A DNA stretch of 64,000 nucleotides from Telopea speciosissima (Eukaryota; Streptophyta; Magnoliopsida; Proteales; Proteaceae), in contig NC_057926.1 of assembly GCF_018873765.1 (NCBI RefSeq), forward strand, positions 53,767,378 to 53,831,377. The letters are read 5' to 3'. Positions 23,658-36,240 of the stretch are shown here, one piece after another (position 1 is the first letter of the stretch; the number at the start of each line of letters is the position of its first letter). The position numbers and the translations under genes are program-made. The notes below the pieces were generated by a model. The model did not search any database. It was not told the origin of the DNA and was given only the letters and a program-made list of their open reading frames with translations.

Positions 23658-25135
23658 TGCCTAATTTGAGCACACATCTTTCTCATCTGATGAATATTTT
23701 TAGTTAGAGTTAATCCTTTCTTTATATAATCCAAGAATGGTGAAAACTGACATTAATTAAACTTGTATCTATATTTAATTTATACTAAGAAAGATATTAC
23801 ATTTAACACATGGATGATGATTAGGTTCAATCAAATTTAGTAAGCTAGCTACATAATGAAATGACTTTTTATTAACACTAATAATTGGATTCAATCTCAA
23901 GTCTCATGCACCTTTATACCTAAAAATATCAATCATGACCACTAAATGATTGATTATCAATGTCATGCTATCAAATATCAAACAAAATTTGGGACCCTCT
24001 GCAAGGTGAAACTGAAAGCATACCCACCCAAGAAAAAAGGAAAGTTGTACTGATGATCAAGTTTCACTAAAATGAATCCCTCTTTAAGTCTTATCTATAA
24101 CTATTGGGAAAGAGATCTCCAAGCTAGCCAGCTACTTATTGGGAAGTAATTCCCTAGCTAAATAAACTAAGAAGAGGTGAGAAAGAAGGTTATGCAAGAT
24201 AGAGAGTCCCAACAAAAAAAAAAAAAAAAAAAAAAAGCGAGGATTCCCGATTTCATTATGAGGAATATCCGTCATCTGGTAGTGTAGAAAATGGTATCAT
24301 CCATATGAGGCTCATATGGGGTTAGAACAAGACAGAGTGTAGACCCCACATTTCATTATAAGAAAGGACACGTATATGTTAGAATCTGCGCTCCAGTGTT
24401 GAGATGTTCTATTTCTTATAAAAAAAAATTAATTAAAACAACAGGACATAATTTCCTAAATCTACAAAATAAGTAGATTTACAAGCAAAGTGTAAGACAA
24501 GATCCAACCTATTTGGTTTATAATTACTCGTAAATCTAGATAATTTACCGAAAAACAAAATTCTTTCTATATATATATATGTGGAGTCCTGCAGGAGATT
24601 GAAGAATCTTTTCCCATAAATGTATAAAGATTAAGCCGTCTAGAAATAATTTTCCTACTGAATTCTTAGATTAAGCTTCTTTTTTCAGTTCTTAATGACT
24701 ATCCTAGTAGGACTAAGCCTTCCAATAAGAGTGACCCACGTGCACTTTATAAGAAAAGTATAAATGGACAAAATTCAAAAAGAGGACTTGGTTTTTGCCA
24801 ACATATGCATATCACACATACAAATTTGGAGATAGAGTGATGTGATGACAAAGTAAAGGTAAATATGTTACATAACCCCAACTTTCTGTTTTTTGGTTGG
24901 ACCAAAATGAAAGAAATTTGTGGGTCTTACTGCACGTAGTGCACAGTAGATGAGCAGAGCTCCTTTTTTTCTTTTATCATGGAAAAAAACATACAAGATA
25001 TAGAAGATTCATCTTAAGAAGGACTCCCAATGACCCCAATGAGGGAAAGAGAACCCTTTTAAAAATGGTCATGGGCAATAACATTCTCAGATATGTACAA
25101 AGGAACAGTATTCAAAGCAAGTTTGAAGAAGCTAA

Positions 25136-25255
25136 GACAGTGTTTGGTATACATTCTTGGAATGCATTCTCGGATGATAAAAATAGTTGTTTTTATCATC
25201 CAAGAATGCAAAATCGGCTTAGAATGCATTCCAAGAATGCATACCAAACATAGCC
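25136..25255. mobile_element. Tourist-like (PIF/Harbinger) MITE
   Basis: A 120-bp fold-back element. Left end gacagtgtttggtatacatt, right end reverse complement ggctatgtttggtatgcatt; both continue with cttggaatgcattct. It is flanked by TAA on both sides (25133-25135 and 25256-25258), the 3-bp target duplication of this superfamily. A half copy is seen near 20075-20135 (caagaatgtaaaatc..acaccaaacacaacc). Confidence 0.75.
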
Positions 25256-25826
25256 TAAATGTCTTCGATAATGGTGGCAACTGATATATCAATCCTTAGG
25301 AATTTCAAAGGACAAATCAATTTCTTCTTATCAAAATTAACCTCTAGCTAGATTCATATTTCAAGTATGAATGTACAAAATTAAACCAATAATTATTGAA
25401 GGGTAAAATTATCTGTTTAAGAAAAAACTATCCTTACAATTATTGAAACTTATGGTATTTTTATAAAGGGAAAAGGCCCTCTGAGCCTAAGTAAGGTCTG
25501 CACCTCCTCACATTTATTATACTATTAATTGTTTTAAGCAGAGAGAAACAATTATTAAAAAACAAGAAAACAATGTGCGAAGATGAAGTGTACCCTGCTT
25601 GCTCAGAAAAGCTTCTCCTTTTTATAAATTTATCACTTTGTTATGGATCAACCCAAGTTGGCCACATGGCAAGGAATCAACATTTGATAATGTGTTTAGC
25701 AGCATCAACCCTAACAAAGATTCAATGGGTATTCCTCGATCAATGTTAGAACGAGATTACTACAATATTGGAAGAACTATTTCTCTCACTAGGTTTCAAA
25801 ATCCTAATTCTCAAACCAAAAGAGGA

Positions 25827-25849
25827 AGAGAGAGAGAGAGAGAGAGAGA
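25827..25849. repeat. (GA)n microsatellite
   Basis: About eleven GA units after 'aaaagaggaa'. Confidence 0.9.
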
Positions 25850-27954
25850 GATGCTATGTACTAATAAAATTAATAATCCTAATTAGAGGCGCGCACTTGG
25901 GGAAATGGAGCAGATAATTTTCCGATTTATTATAGGTGGTCTTCATGAGCTTTCTCTTGCTGGTTTGGACATTTATAGCCACAGTGGTTAACCCATCTCA
26001 TCGTGAAAACTAGAGCTCCAGCCACCGTATGTACTCACCTGGTTTGCTTTTATTGATTCAATTTTGGGACACAATTAGCCTCTGTAGGGCAAGGCTCAAA
26101 TGGAATATTATATAAACTACCTTTTAACTATCTAGTTTCAAGGGTTATATGCCAAACCCCTAACCAATAGAGCCAGGGCATTGGCCTTCCCTGACCCATT
26201 GCATCCCTCATCAACATAATAACATCAATGAAAAATGATAAAGAAAAGGAGCAAACATATATAATGTTGCATTGTAGATAACATGTTTACCTTTTTTGGC
26301 CATGGCACCTCAAATGCCATTTGAATAAGGGGGAAGGGAAAAGTGCATGAAATAAGTGCCATAAACATTAAGTCAATGTAGATTTTGGGACAAACTTCCC
26401 CTTATTTTGACTAATCTAAAAAGAAAATAACACATGGAACACAATTGGTTTGCCTCATAGAGTTAGAGGGTTGGACTGGAAATCTCATCCATCTCTTCTC
26501 CCATTGTGGGATGACAAGAATTTTAGTATTATTAAAGGGGGAAAATTAATCACCAAAAGCCAATGATCCAAAAGTGAGAATACATTGCAGTACAAAAAAT
26601 AAAATAAAATAAAATAAAGAAAGTAAGAAGATATTGGTTTCACTTTAATATCTTTTGTTCTACTAGCTAAATTATATCTATTGTGGTTATTGGTGCAATG
26701 GAGTTAGATATATGTGAGTCAAAAGATGTGTGCTTCTAGGCCCAAAGGGTGCCCCACCACCGCACTACAATCACAAGGGGCCAATGGGCTCAACCACAAT
26801 ACCCCTTCCAACCAATAACTTTCACAACACTCCCCCAAAAGCAAATCTAGCCCCCTATGGCCTCCCTACACAATTCCTTATCCTACAACCCGACAAATAC
26901 CAAGCCCTCTTGTTGACTCATCTTTTCTAATATGTTCTAATCAAATCTAACCATCCTTAATCCAATCTACCCTACCATCCTTCTCACCTTTTATAAAATC
27001 AACTTTATCTCTTTCTCATGACCCTTTCGAAGGAGGACAATTGATTTCCATAGCTACACCTCATCTCATGTTTTGGCTATGTTAAGCGCTAGGAGTGTGT
27101 TTCTGGTGTCCATCAGTACTTGGTGAACATGGTCCAAAGCATAGTCAAATAATGTCATCGTATTAGTTATTTGCAACAAGAGATCTAGATGATCAATTAT
27201 TTTAAAAGATGTCAATTTGATTGGTACAAATCGTTTTGTCCCTCTAAATTTGCTGCTTAATTTACTAATATCTATCCTCTCAAGATTACATATAAAATTA
27301 CTGTGTTAGTAGGTTTAAGTCCCAAATGATGCAGGCCTAAGCCCATCATGCCCACAAGGCCCAACCTCAAAATGAGGTCCAAGGATAAATCAAGTCATGC
27401 ACTTAAGATCCAACGACCAGGTCTAATCTCAAAACATGGTCTCTTTGGTGATTGTTTCAATTCTCATAGTGAAAAATTATGTGATAGACAGTCCTTCTCC
27501 CAAAGATTATCTTGGTCCAAGTTCCTTTAACTACTTCTCCCAAGAGCCTTCCTTAAATATTACAAAGCAATAAACATCTTATGAGGTCTTTTCTATTGGG
27601 ACATCCACTTCAACCTTGGAGCTTGCATCAAGGCACATTGAAACAACCCCTATGTATTGGAATCTACTTCTAGTTATTGGTTTTCTAGAATTTTCATTTT
27701 TTTGGGAATTACGCATGTAATCTCAACCCTTGAAAATCAACGGTTGAGATATCGTAGGAGCTTTTAGAATTTCTTTTGCGTTACCTATAAAAGGCCTACT
27801 TATCTTATTTGTAATGGAGAATAGAATTTGTTGAATGAAAATTTGCGAATCTATCCAGATTAGTGTGTTTGTGGTTGAGTTGTACTCACTCTCTTGATCT
27901 TTTGTTCAAGTAACTTAGGTGAGGATTACTTACCAAAGAAAATTTTTGTAAGAT

Positions 27955-28080
27955 TATGCAGGTATTTTGGTAAAATTTTTGTATAGGGTTTTGCTATAAA
28001 TTTATAGCGAGGATTCTTTCTCAATAATCAATCTGAGAGGTGTGAGGGTGAACAATTGTAACACTGTTCTCTTTTGATAT
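27955..28080 (+). repeat. LTR-like repeat, copy 2, possibly inside a solo LTR
   Basis: Related to 15160-15290. Upstream, 27780-27860 looks like a promoter and leader: cctataaaaggcc resembles a TATA box, followed by gaatgaaaa. No TG..CA ends or target duplication could be fixed, so a solo LTR is possible but unproven. Confidence 0.4.
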
Positions 28081-28690
28081 TGAGCATATCTTAGCTCACC
28101 ATTGCCATAGATAATCTTGACAAACCACATAAATCCTTATATAATTATGTGATTATTTATTTGCACTCTTCATTCTTTTTTGCTTCGTTTTAGGTTCACC
28201 TTTTTTCTATATTGAGAGAGTTCGAGTTTGTTTATAAAAAGAGAGTATATTGAGGACAATTGGGAAAGATTGGTTTAGTTTGTTTGACCAGAGCTTTATC
28301 CAATTAAAAGTAAAAGTTGAGATCATACTAGCTTATTGTTTTGTGTGTTTACGCAGTTAACTAACAATTAAGCACAAAGTCCCACAAGGGATATGGCCTA
28401 TCGATCTAAGGGGTGTGAGGAAGAAAAAGAATCCATTCATGTTTAATTTTAGTCACTAATAATCTTCTATCGAAACTATACACATATATGGTTTCGTGCT
28501 TCTTCTTGTTTTCTAAATTCTATTCCATTGTATCCAAAACCAAAGCCCATCATGTGAAAGAAATTCTTTTCAGATTGTGTAACTTGAGTCTTCTTTTCTC
28601 GGTCCCCCCCCCCCCCTCTCTCTCTCTCTCTCTTTTCCCCAAATAAGGAGCAACTTTCAAAGAACAGCTAAGCTTATTTTCAACAGATAA

Positions 28691-28721
28691 GAATTGAATT
28701 GAGTTGAGTTGAGTTGAGTTG
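28691..28721. repeat. (GAGTT)n / (GAATT)n minisatellite
   Basis: Two gaatt units followed by four gagtt units (gaattgaattgagttgagtt and onward). Confidence 0.9.
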
Positions 28722-29371
28722 GTTTTCTTTAGTGGGTTAAGAGATCACGAAAAGCCCTTCAATAAAACAAACAGATAAGGCAAGAATTCGTCCATGAAGA
28801 ACTTATAATGGCTATTGTACAATAAGGACCCATTAGTATCAATGGAACTTAAAGAAGAGATTTTGGTGGGATCCTTGGCATGCTTAGACATTTGTTCAAT
28901 CATTCAATTTGAGTAGAGTCACATCTATGAATTAGATTGGTCGCCACACACATTATTGATCAATAATTCCTGATAATTGATGAATGGGAATGGCATAGTC
29001 AAGTAGCTTAGTGTATGTCTTTCATGTGTAGTTCAAGATTCACTCACATGGACTTTCCAAAAGAGCTAGAAAAGGAAAAGAGATGTGGAATTGAAGAACT
29101 CTTTGTAAGACAATGTTGAGGAGGTGTTCAATACAAGATGTGAACTAATTTTCATTGAACCTATACACCTATAAGTGCAGACCCCACCCTAATTAAAGGC
29201 AAGTGACCTCTTTCTAAGGGTGCCCCACAGCTGAAGAGCATGGCCTTGGACATAGATCAAAGGTGCATTGTGGGTTTTTTATGGAACGGCAGAATGTCCC
29301 TCGCATATCATAGCTGTAGACCCCTGGAAATAAGTGCCAGTCACATGTCCTATTCCTATTCCATCTTGGCT

Positions 29372-29443
29372 TCCATGGCTTTTCCTCTGGTCCCAAAGCT
29401 ATCTAGGGCTTCCTTGGCTTTTCCTCTTGTCCCAAAGCTATCT
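29372..29443. repeat. 39-bp imperfect tandem duplication
   Basis: The unit beginning tcc(a/t)tggcttttcctct(g/t)gt and continuing cccaaagctatct occurs at 29372 and again at 29411. Confidence 0.9.
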
Positions 29444-29591
29444 GCTTGAGGGCAAGTGAAAACTCCAATCCACTAGGGCCCCTTGCACTTTGTCACTTTT
29501 CCTAAAACATCATGATCCTTAGCATAGTTAGCTCAGGACTTAACAGACGATTATGACCAATGTATAAAAATCAGTCGCTTTAATTTTTATT

Positions 29592-29746
29592 GGGATAAAG
29601 ATCTCTACTTGGTGGTGTTTCCAATGCTCTCTCACACAGCAACGTGAAATGACGTCCCTATCTCCAAGATAGATACCCAGGAGTGTCCACCCATTGGCCC
29701 ATACGCTTGTGTAGAGACCATACGACCAAGTAGAGATCTCTTGCCC
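29592..29746. mobile_element. MITE, GGG-AAAGATCTCTACTTGG family, copy 1
   Basis: Left end gggataaagatctctacttgg; right-end reverse complement gggcaagagatctctacttgg. Flanked by tttttat on both sides (29584-29590 and 29747-29753). A second copy is at 36101-36240. Confidence 0.7.
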
Positions 29747-31902
29747 TTTTTATATTGAAACGGGTGAGTAGGAAAAATCTTGATTTTAATTTTATATAAG
29801 GTCTTGAGAGAAAGATGAATGGACAGGAATGTATTTTTCACTGAAAATGTGTTTTTTGTAAAACCAAAACCCGTCGATTAAAAGATTCTTTTCACCGTAA
29901 GTGAAGGAAAACTTGATCTTTAGAAGTGAATCTTTAATTTTTAATAAAAATTATATTTTCTTTTGGTGCAAGAAAATTTTTTATTATTATTTTTTAATAC
30001 TGTTGCCCATTTTAGGAACAATATCGTATGGCATCTTTCTTTTTCCCCCTATTAGGAGAATTAGGGAGAATGTACTCCCCTCAACCACTCTCAGTCCCAC
30101 CCTGGGAAATAGAAAAGCTAAAAAAGGGAAATAATGGAAGGAAAAGAGTACGATCTACCCAGTGTCAAATAGTACGTAATCACCAGAAACTGATTAGTAG
30201 GGTTTGGATCCACTTCATAGGGCCCAATTAACAACTACCCTAGATGGAGGCCCATGTCCTTTGTATGAATCTGGACTGATCATACATGGGTCCATAAAAA
30301 ATTTTAGTGGTAATTTAAGCTCTTCTCATCCAGCCCACATAGTACGGGGTCCGTATTCAGCTTGCGCTAATATATTGGTGGGTCACAGGACCGTTGAAAT
30401 CATAGATAGGCCAACATTAGTACTTTGGGCCATCATATAACATATGACTATTGGGCCACAATGCCATCACAATTTTCCGTATTTTTTGTTGTTGCTGTGA
30501 TTCATGAAAGATGAAAAATAAAAAAGAAGCTAAATACCTAAACACACAGAAAAACACCTACCAGTACATGTATGTTTCAAGTACGGTTAGGTAATTCCAT
30601 TAGTCCTTTTGTTTCCGTAAATGCCCATCCATACACCATACATGGAGGTGCATTTATGGAAGTAAAAGGACAAATGACACTTGTACGGATAGATTATCAA
30701 GACCCAAAAAGAAAAAAAAAAAAAAAAACTGGCAAACGAATGTGGGCGAGGGTTCACTAGGAAAGCAACATAGGGAGCGTGAGGAGCAACAATGGGCCAC
30801 AAAAATCCGGGGTCTAACTGGGATCCAGCTGAATTGGGCTACCCTTGGCCCAATTCAATCATGGCTAGTAAAAATTAATATGGCATTGACCTAAATAAAG
30901 TCTTTAACTTCCTACCTAGATCTCTTGAGGACACATTTCACTAGACAGACACGTCTAGAAAATGAGATTCTTCACTGGCACATTTATTTATTTATTTATT
31001 TTTGAGTGCTAGAATTTAGTCCACTAGGGGTGACCCACGAAGGGGTCAGGCAGGGCTCACAAAGGACCAACACTTATCCCACAATTGGGTGCCTCATCAG
31101 CCGTGTGGTAGTTTAATTTAATTGTTCGTAAATTTCCTGGCACAAATGCACAATAGGTTATATGTCTGAAATTAGCCATCAAATTTGACAAGTAAATTTA
31201 ACAGAACCCTGTAATGTGCAAGGCTATAAAACATGGTATCAGATAGATACAAATACCGATACCGGTATGTATTGGTTGAATCATTCAATATATTAGTCCG
31301 ATTCCAGATCAAAAGGTCACGTTTCGGTACCAAAAAAAAATTCACTTTTTGACCGCATCGGCTAGCCCCTATCGGTGTTGTATTGGTATTGAGCTCGGTC
31401 TCCGCACCTGTGCCAACTAATAAATGGTTTGGGCCCAGTACCTAAATGGGCTGGTCTCAGGCATGAGTCTCCGACCTTCACAATTTTCCCTTTTTCTTAT
31501 ACGACTTAATGTCCAGTATGTTCTCAGAAAAAGTGATTCTATTGACGGAATTTGTTATGATACTTATGAGATTTTTTTTTTTTGGGTAAGTATGATACTT
31601 ATGAGATCCATGATATTAGTGAGAGTTCTTGTTTGCCGCTACAAACGGAGTCTTGGTTGATTTTCCTTCCTTTAGCTACTTAGATGTTTTCCGATCCGAT
31701 GATATTGATGTTCAGCTCGCTAAGAAAAGTCAAAAGAGCACAGATTAGCCATGGAGGTTGGATACAATTTTCCGATCGAAAATCCATGGATCACAGACGG
31801 TATCCTCACTAACTTGTAACCTCCTTTCAGCCAATCACACTGGTTTATTATCTTCATTTTTGTAGATCAACTTCATTACCCAATTATTATTAATAAAATT
31901 GA

Positions 31903-32092
31903 GGGAGAGAGAATGCTATCTGATCATGTGCAGCGTGCAGCCCCTGCACCCAAACACAGAGCCATACAAAATGACCGGCGCATCCTCAGGAATTTCCACC
32001 TTTCAATGGGGGCATGATGGTCATTTCACACGGTCCTGTATCTGGGCACTGCGGCCACACACCGCATACAACCAGGTAGTGTTCTTTCTTCC
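31903..32092. mobile_element. Palindromic MITE with 8-bp target duplication
   Basis: Left end gggagagagaatgctatctg, right-end reverse complement ggaagaaagaacactacctgg. Inner arms pair around catgatggtcatttcacacgg / aaaatgaccggcgc. The octamer aaaattga is repeated exactly at 31895-31902 and 32093-32100. Confidence 0.75.
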
Positions 32093-32784
32093 AAAATTGA
32101 ATTAATGAATTGGTTGTTTTATATTTTTTTATCTTTGTGGACTGTGTGGAACTCTGGATCTGTCCAATATAACTGGGGTTGGGCTTAAGATGCGTTCATG
32201 CCCATCTAATGGCCTTGGCCCAATTGTATGAAGCCCAACTTGGCCCAATTCCGTGAAGCCCAACCGCTGCAAAATCACCTAGGGATATTCTTAATTCTTG
32301 CAAACTTAATGGTGGCTGAACCTTACACTGCGGGTTTAGGAAAACTTTCTCTTTTAGTTTGTCAATATTCAGTTCCTAAAACAGATCTCATTACTTATCA
32401 AAAAAAAAAAAAAACAGATCTCACTATAAATGGCAGAGTATCTTTCTAGAAAAATTAGTTTTAAAAAAAAAAAAACTGCTTTTCGGAAATTCATATCCCC
32501 CAAAAGAGAATCATTGAAATTCATTGAAAATTCAAGTATTTAAAACCAATAATTTGAAGAAAAAAAAGACAAAAACGTTCATTACATGCCCACTTAGGGA
32601 GGCCATCTTCCATATCACTATTATTTTTAAATAAAAAAAAAAATTCATTTATAATCCTTTTGTATTGGCATTTTAGGCTCTGCATGATAACACTTCTGGA
32701 CAATGTTTTCATTTCAGAAATTACTTTTAGGCCGTGCATGATAACACTTTTGTGAATAAAATAAAAGTTAATCAAAAGATGTAT

Positions 32785-34367
32785 AATCCATGTATTTTGA
32801 TACTTCTAATTGCATGTGCTTTATTGACCCAATAACTTTTAAAAATTTTCAAAACTATCTTGAGTTCGATATGAATCTACCCTAGGTAACACCTACAATT
32901 GTTATGCCTATTTTCTTTTGAACCAAGTGGTGTTGCTTAGTGAACCATAAGAAAAATGTATAAATGGTTGTAATATATAATTATGGGAGAGGGTTCTCAG
33001 AGCAAACACCTTCTCGCATTCTTTGTTTTTTAAACCATTGTTTTTCTCTCTTAAAAATTCATTAATATAATACATGTGAGGGTGCACAGTGTATGCGAGA
33101 GCTTTCTTCCTATAATAATTTAACTACCTTCATGATTGGTAGTACTTTATTATCACAGAAATTTTTTTTGCCAAATGGTAAAAATGTTCATGTAACAAAT
33201 AGGATAAATTATATATGTCTAAGACTCTAGGGACAAACATGGTAACATTTAAGCTGTCAGAACTCAAAGAAGTGTGTTTGAATTTTGAAATCTATTCCCC
33301 TGACAAATGATCATCATGAGAGGCGTCTCTGACAAGTCATAAAAAGAAATTGAAAAGGTACATATGCTCGCCAAAATCATGATGTAATGGTAAGTTACTT
33401 TCAAATTATTATTGAAAATCATTTTTTATCTCTAATTTAAAGAAATTTTTGGAAAAAACAAGAGAAATACAAAAGAAGATCAAAACAAGATTTCTCCATA
33501 TTTACAAGTAATCCTGATTGGAATATTTTTCCTTCCAAATGTTAAATTCATCCTAATGTTTCAAACTAACCAAGATTTAGCCTTTTATGTTAGGTACTCT
33601 CTAAATGATATACTTATAAGTGTATTTAGAATTTGACACTTTTTTTTAATTGTCTGTTGTCTAAATTATTTTTAAGTCAAGGGTATAAAATGGTTTTCAA
33701 AAAAAATTTGAACTGACTTGTCATTATCAAAAGATGACATTGTTATACATATTTTTTGAGTACCGATGTGAAATAATAGTATTTACTCTAGTCAGAGAAA
33801 AAATGTATTATACTAGAAAATTAAAATGTAAGATCATAAATTATTTAACATCTTAAGAGGTGTCAATATGAAAATTCTTTTATGTTAATACTTCTTGTTG
33901 CATAAGCTATATTGGCTCAATAACATTTTAAATTACCAAAATTACACTAAATCAATATGGATTGAGTGGACAAATCTACCCTTCGTAACAACCTACAACT
34001 ACTATGTCTATTTTCTTTGACGCAAGTGGTGATGTTTATCAACACCTACAATTATTTTATCTATTTTTTTTTTTAACCAAGTGGTGATGCTTCGAGAATT
34101 ATAAGTGTAACTGATAAATAATTACACAATATATAATTATTTAACTATCATCATGGTTGATTAATTGCACTTAATTATCATAAAGTCATGTTTTGCCAAA
34201 TGCAAAAGGGATAGATATTTTGATTAATTTAGGATAAATTATACTTTCTAAAACCGAGGGGCAAACATAATAACATCTTAACTTGTTAGATATCAAAGGG
34301 GTGTGTTTGAATTTTGAGAACATCTTAACTTGTTAGATATCAAAGGGGTGTGTTTGAATTTTGAGAA
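32785..34367. repeat. Diverged direct duplication of about 500 bp, with a perfect 47-bp tandem duplication at its end
   Basis: Blocks 32785-33310 and about 33885-34330 share an ordered series: 'gctatattg..caataac.tttaaa', 'aatctaccct..gtaaca.cctacaa', 'tattttctttga..caagtggtg', and 'gtgtgtttgaattttga'. Inside the second block the 47-mer starting catcttaacttgttagatat occurs twice in a row without change (34274-34320 and 34321-34367). Confidence 0.75.
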
Positions 34368-34675
34368 CAGAGAAAAAAAGCTCCCTGCGATACCAGTGCT
34401 GTCACCTTCTCACATGAATTTTTTTTTTTTTTTTGTCTCTTTCTTATCCTATTCATATGGATCCATGTGAGTGATACCATTCTTCGTAAAACCATTGGTG
34501 TGGCATGAAAGATTTCCTCTAGGTTGGCATTGTAGGAGCATTTGCCCTTTCTTTTATATGTTTCAGGCATGGGAGATTTCCTCCAAGGGACTTATTTTTT
34601 ATGAATTGGTATTTCTTAGGTTTGGATTCATAGTGGGACAGTCTACATCCACGACTCTAGGGTTAATAACTTAAT

Positions 34676-34850
34676 GGGAAAATGTTGGGTATGCTAGCGG
34701 TATATCATATACTAGCACCCTATGTGTCTATCCCTCTCTTCTCTCCCCCCCTCCTTAAGGGTAAATGAGTCATTTCAAATGGAGGAAAAAAGAGATACAC
34801 ACATAAGGTACTAGCATATAGTATACCGTTAGCATACCCATCTCTCTCCC
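34676..34850. mobile_element. MITE, GGGTATGCTAGCGGTAT family, with perfect 9-bp target duplication
   Basis: Left end gggaaaatgttgggtatgct; right-end reverse complement gggagagagatgggtatgct. The arms continue through agcggtata.catatactagcacc. The nonamer taacttaat lies exactly on both sides (34667-34675 and 34851-34859). Relatives: 35955-36080, 53965-54135 and, more decayed, 54655-54820. The 9-bp duplication suggests a Mutator-like origin. Confidence 0.8.
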
Positions 34851-35064
34851 TAACTTAATATAGAGAATTGAATCACATATATTACACAATATGGTTTTAA
34901 CTAGTTACGTGCATGTTTTGGCTACAATTCTGGATCCCAATTCAACCCAATTCTTGTTTTTCAATTGAATTCAAAAACTTATTTCAGTTATGCTAGTATA
35001 CCTAATAGTTTTCTGATCCAGAAAAAGAAAACCAAATTTTCCAACTCTAAGGCACATAAAAGAT

Positions 35065-35245
35065 GAGTCCTGAACCTCTACTTCTGTCTGCCCGATACTA
35101 CCGTGCACCCCACACACAAGCAAGGCAGAAAATACCACTTTAGCCCCGCTCAGGGCAGGGGTAAGGCGGTATTTTTTGCCTTGCTTGTGTGTCGAGTGCA
35201 CACGGCAGTACCGGGCAGGCGGAAATAGAGGATTTCGATTCCATC
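35065..35245. mobile_element. Palindromic MITE of the 9.2/9.6-kb family
   Basis: Left arm tctgcccgatactaccgtgc and right arm gcacacggcagtaccgggca pair. The core reads gcaaggcagaaaatacca / ggcggtattttttgccttgc. Flanked by aaaagat on both sides (35058-35064 and 35246-35252). Confidence 0.75.
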
Positions 35246-35264
35246 AAAAGATAGGACAAAGTTT

Positions 35265-35771
35265 AAAGGTGCTAAATGGTCCAGTTCGGTCCAGCATACT
35301 TTATGAGTTGAAATAAAAACTAAACCGTTTCAAAAATGAAACCTGAATCGTTAATTAAATGGTTTTGGTTTAAACGGTCTAAACGGTTTTATTATTTTTA
35401 ATAATTTTTTAATTCAAACGGTTTTTTTTCCTTTCTAATTTTTCTTATTGAAATGAATATAAATTTAACATTGAATTAAATTATTTATTGTTATATGTTT
35501 TCCTTTAATAATTGTAAGATTATATTTATTTATACGTTTTTAATTAATAATTGTAAGGTTATAATTGTTTATTGTTTATTCTAACCATGAATGACTTAAG
35601 TTAACAAGTATATATTAATCGGTTTGTTGACTGCCAGATTAAGCTGTTTAACTAAACGATCTCAATTTTAAAACAAAAATCGAATCATTTATTAAACGGT
35701 TTCATGATTTTGACTTAAATGATTTGATTCGATTTTAGGAAACCGTTTCAATTTGATTTTGACACCCTTAA
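35265..35771. mobile_element. hAT-like MITE, about 507 bp
   Basis: Left end aaaggtgctaaatgg; right end reverse complement ttaagggtgtcaaaatc. The flanking octamers caaagttt (35257-35264) and cgaagttt (35772-35779) match at 7 of 8. The interior has repeated 'aaacggttt' motifs in both orientations and no coding capacity. It lies 12 bp from the end of the preceding MITE. Confidence 0.65.
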
Positions 35772-35954
35772 CGAAGTTTAATTCCCTTCATCCAGAAGAT
35801 TATGGTCATTAATAATTAATACCATCTGATTGCATAAGAGGGAGGAGGTATTTTTAAATTTATAAATAAAGATGAGAGATAACAATGACACAAGATTCCA
35901 ATCATGAATTCATACCACGAGAGTCCTCTTTTGGGTGGAGGAAAATTTAATAGG

Positions 35955-36080
35955 TAGAGGAATGAGTATGCTAGCACCTTATGTGTCTATCTTTCTCTTT
36001 CTCCTTTACGCTTCAAAAGGGGGAAGAGAGAGATTGACACATAGGATGTTAGCATACAGTATATCGTTGGCATACCTAAC
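35955..36080. mobile_element. MITE, GGGTATGCTAGCGGTAT family, shortened copy
   Basis: Left end gaatgagtatgctagcacct lacks the GGTATA block seen in the right arm (ttagcatacagtatatcgttggcatacc). It keeps the pyrimidine/purine inner arms tctttctctttctcc and ggggaagagagagatt. Confidence 0.65.
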
Positions 36081-36100
36081 TTTTTTTCAATTTAATATTA

Positions 36101-36240
36101 GAGAAAAAGATCTCTACTTGGTGTTGTTTCCTATACAGTGGATGAGCACTCTTAGGTATTTACCCAGAGGACAGAGGCGTCATCTCACAGTGCCCTTTGA
36201 GAGGGCGTAGGAAACATCACCAAGAATAGATCTCTTGCTC
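36101..36240. mobile_element. MITE, GGG-AAAGATCTCTACTTGG family, copy 2
   Basis: Left end gagaaaaagatctctacttgg, right-end reverse complement gagcaagagatctattcttgg; the arms continue tg.tgtttccta. Flanks ttaatatta (36092-36100) and ttaatattt (36241-36249) match at 8 of 9. Confidence 0.7.

Noticed and set aside
26730..26930. Pro-rich 66-codon frame
   Set aside because: No start context, no homologous domain known to me, and it lies in repeat-like DNA with many stops around.
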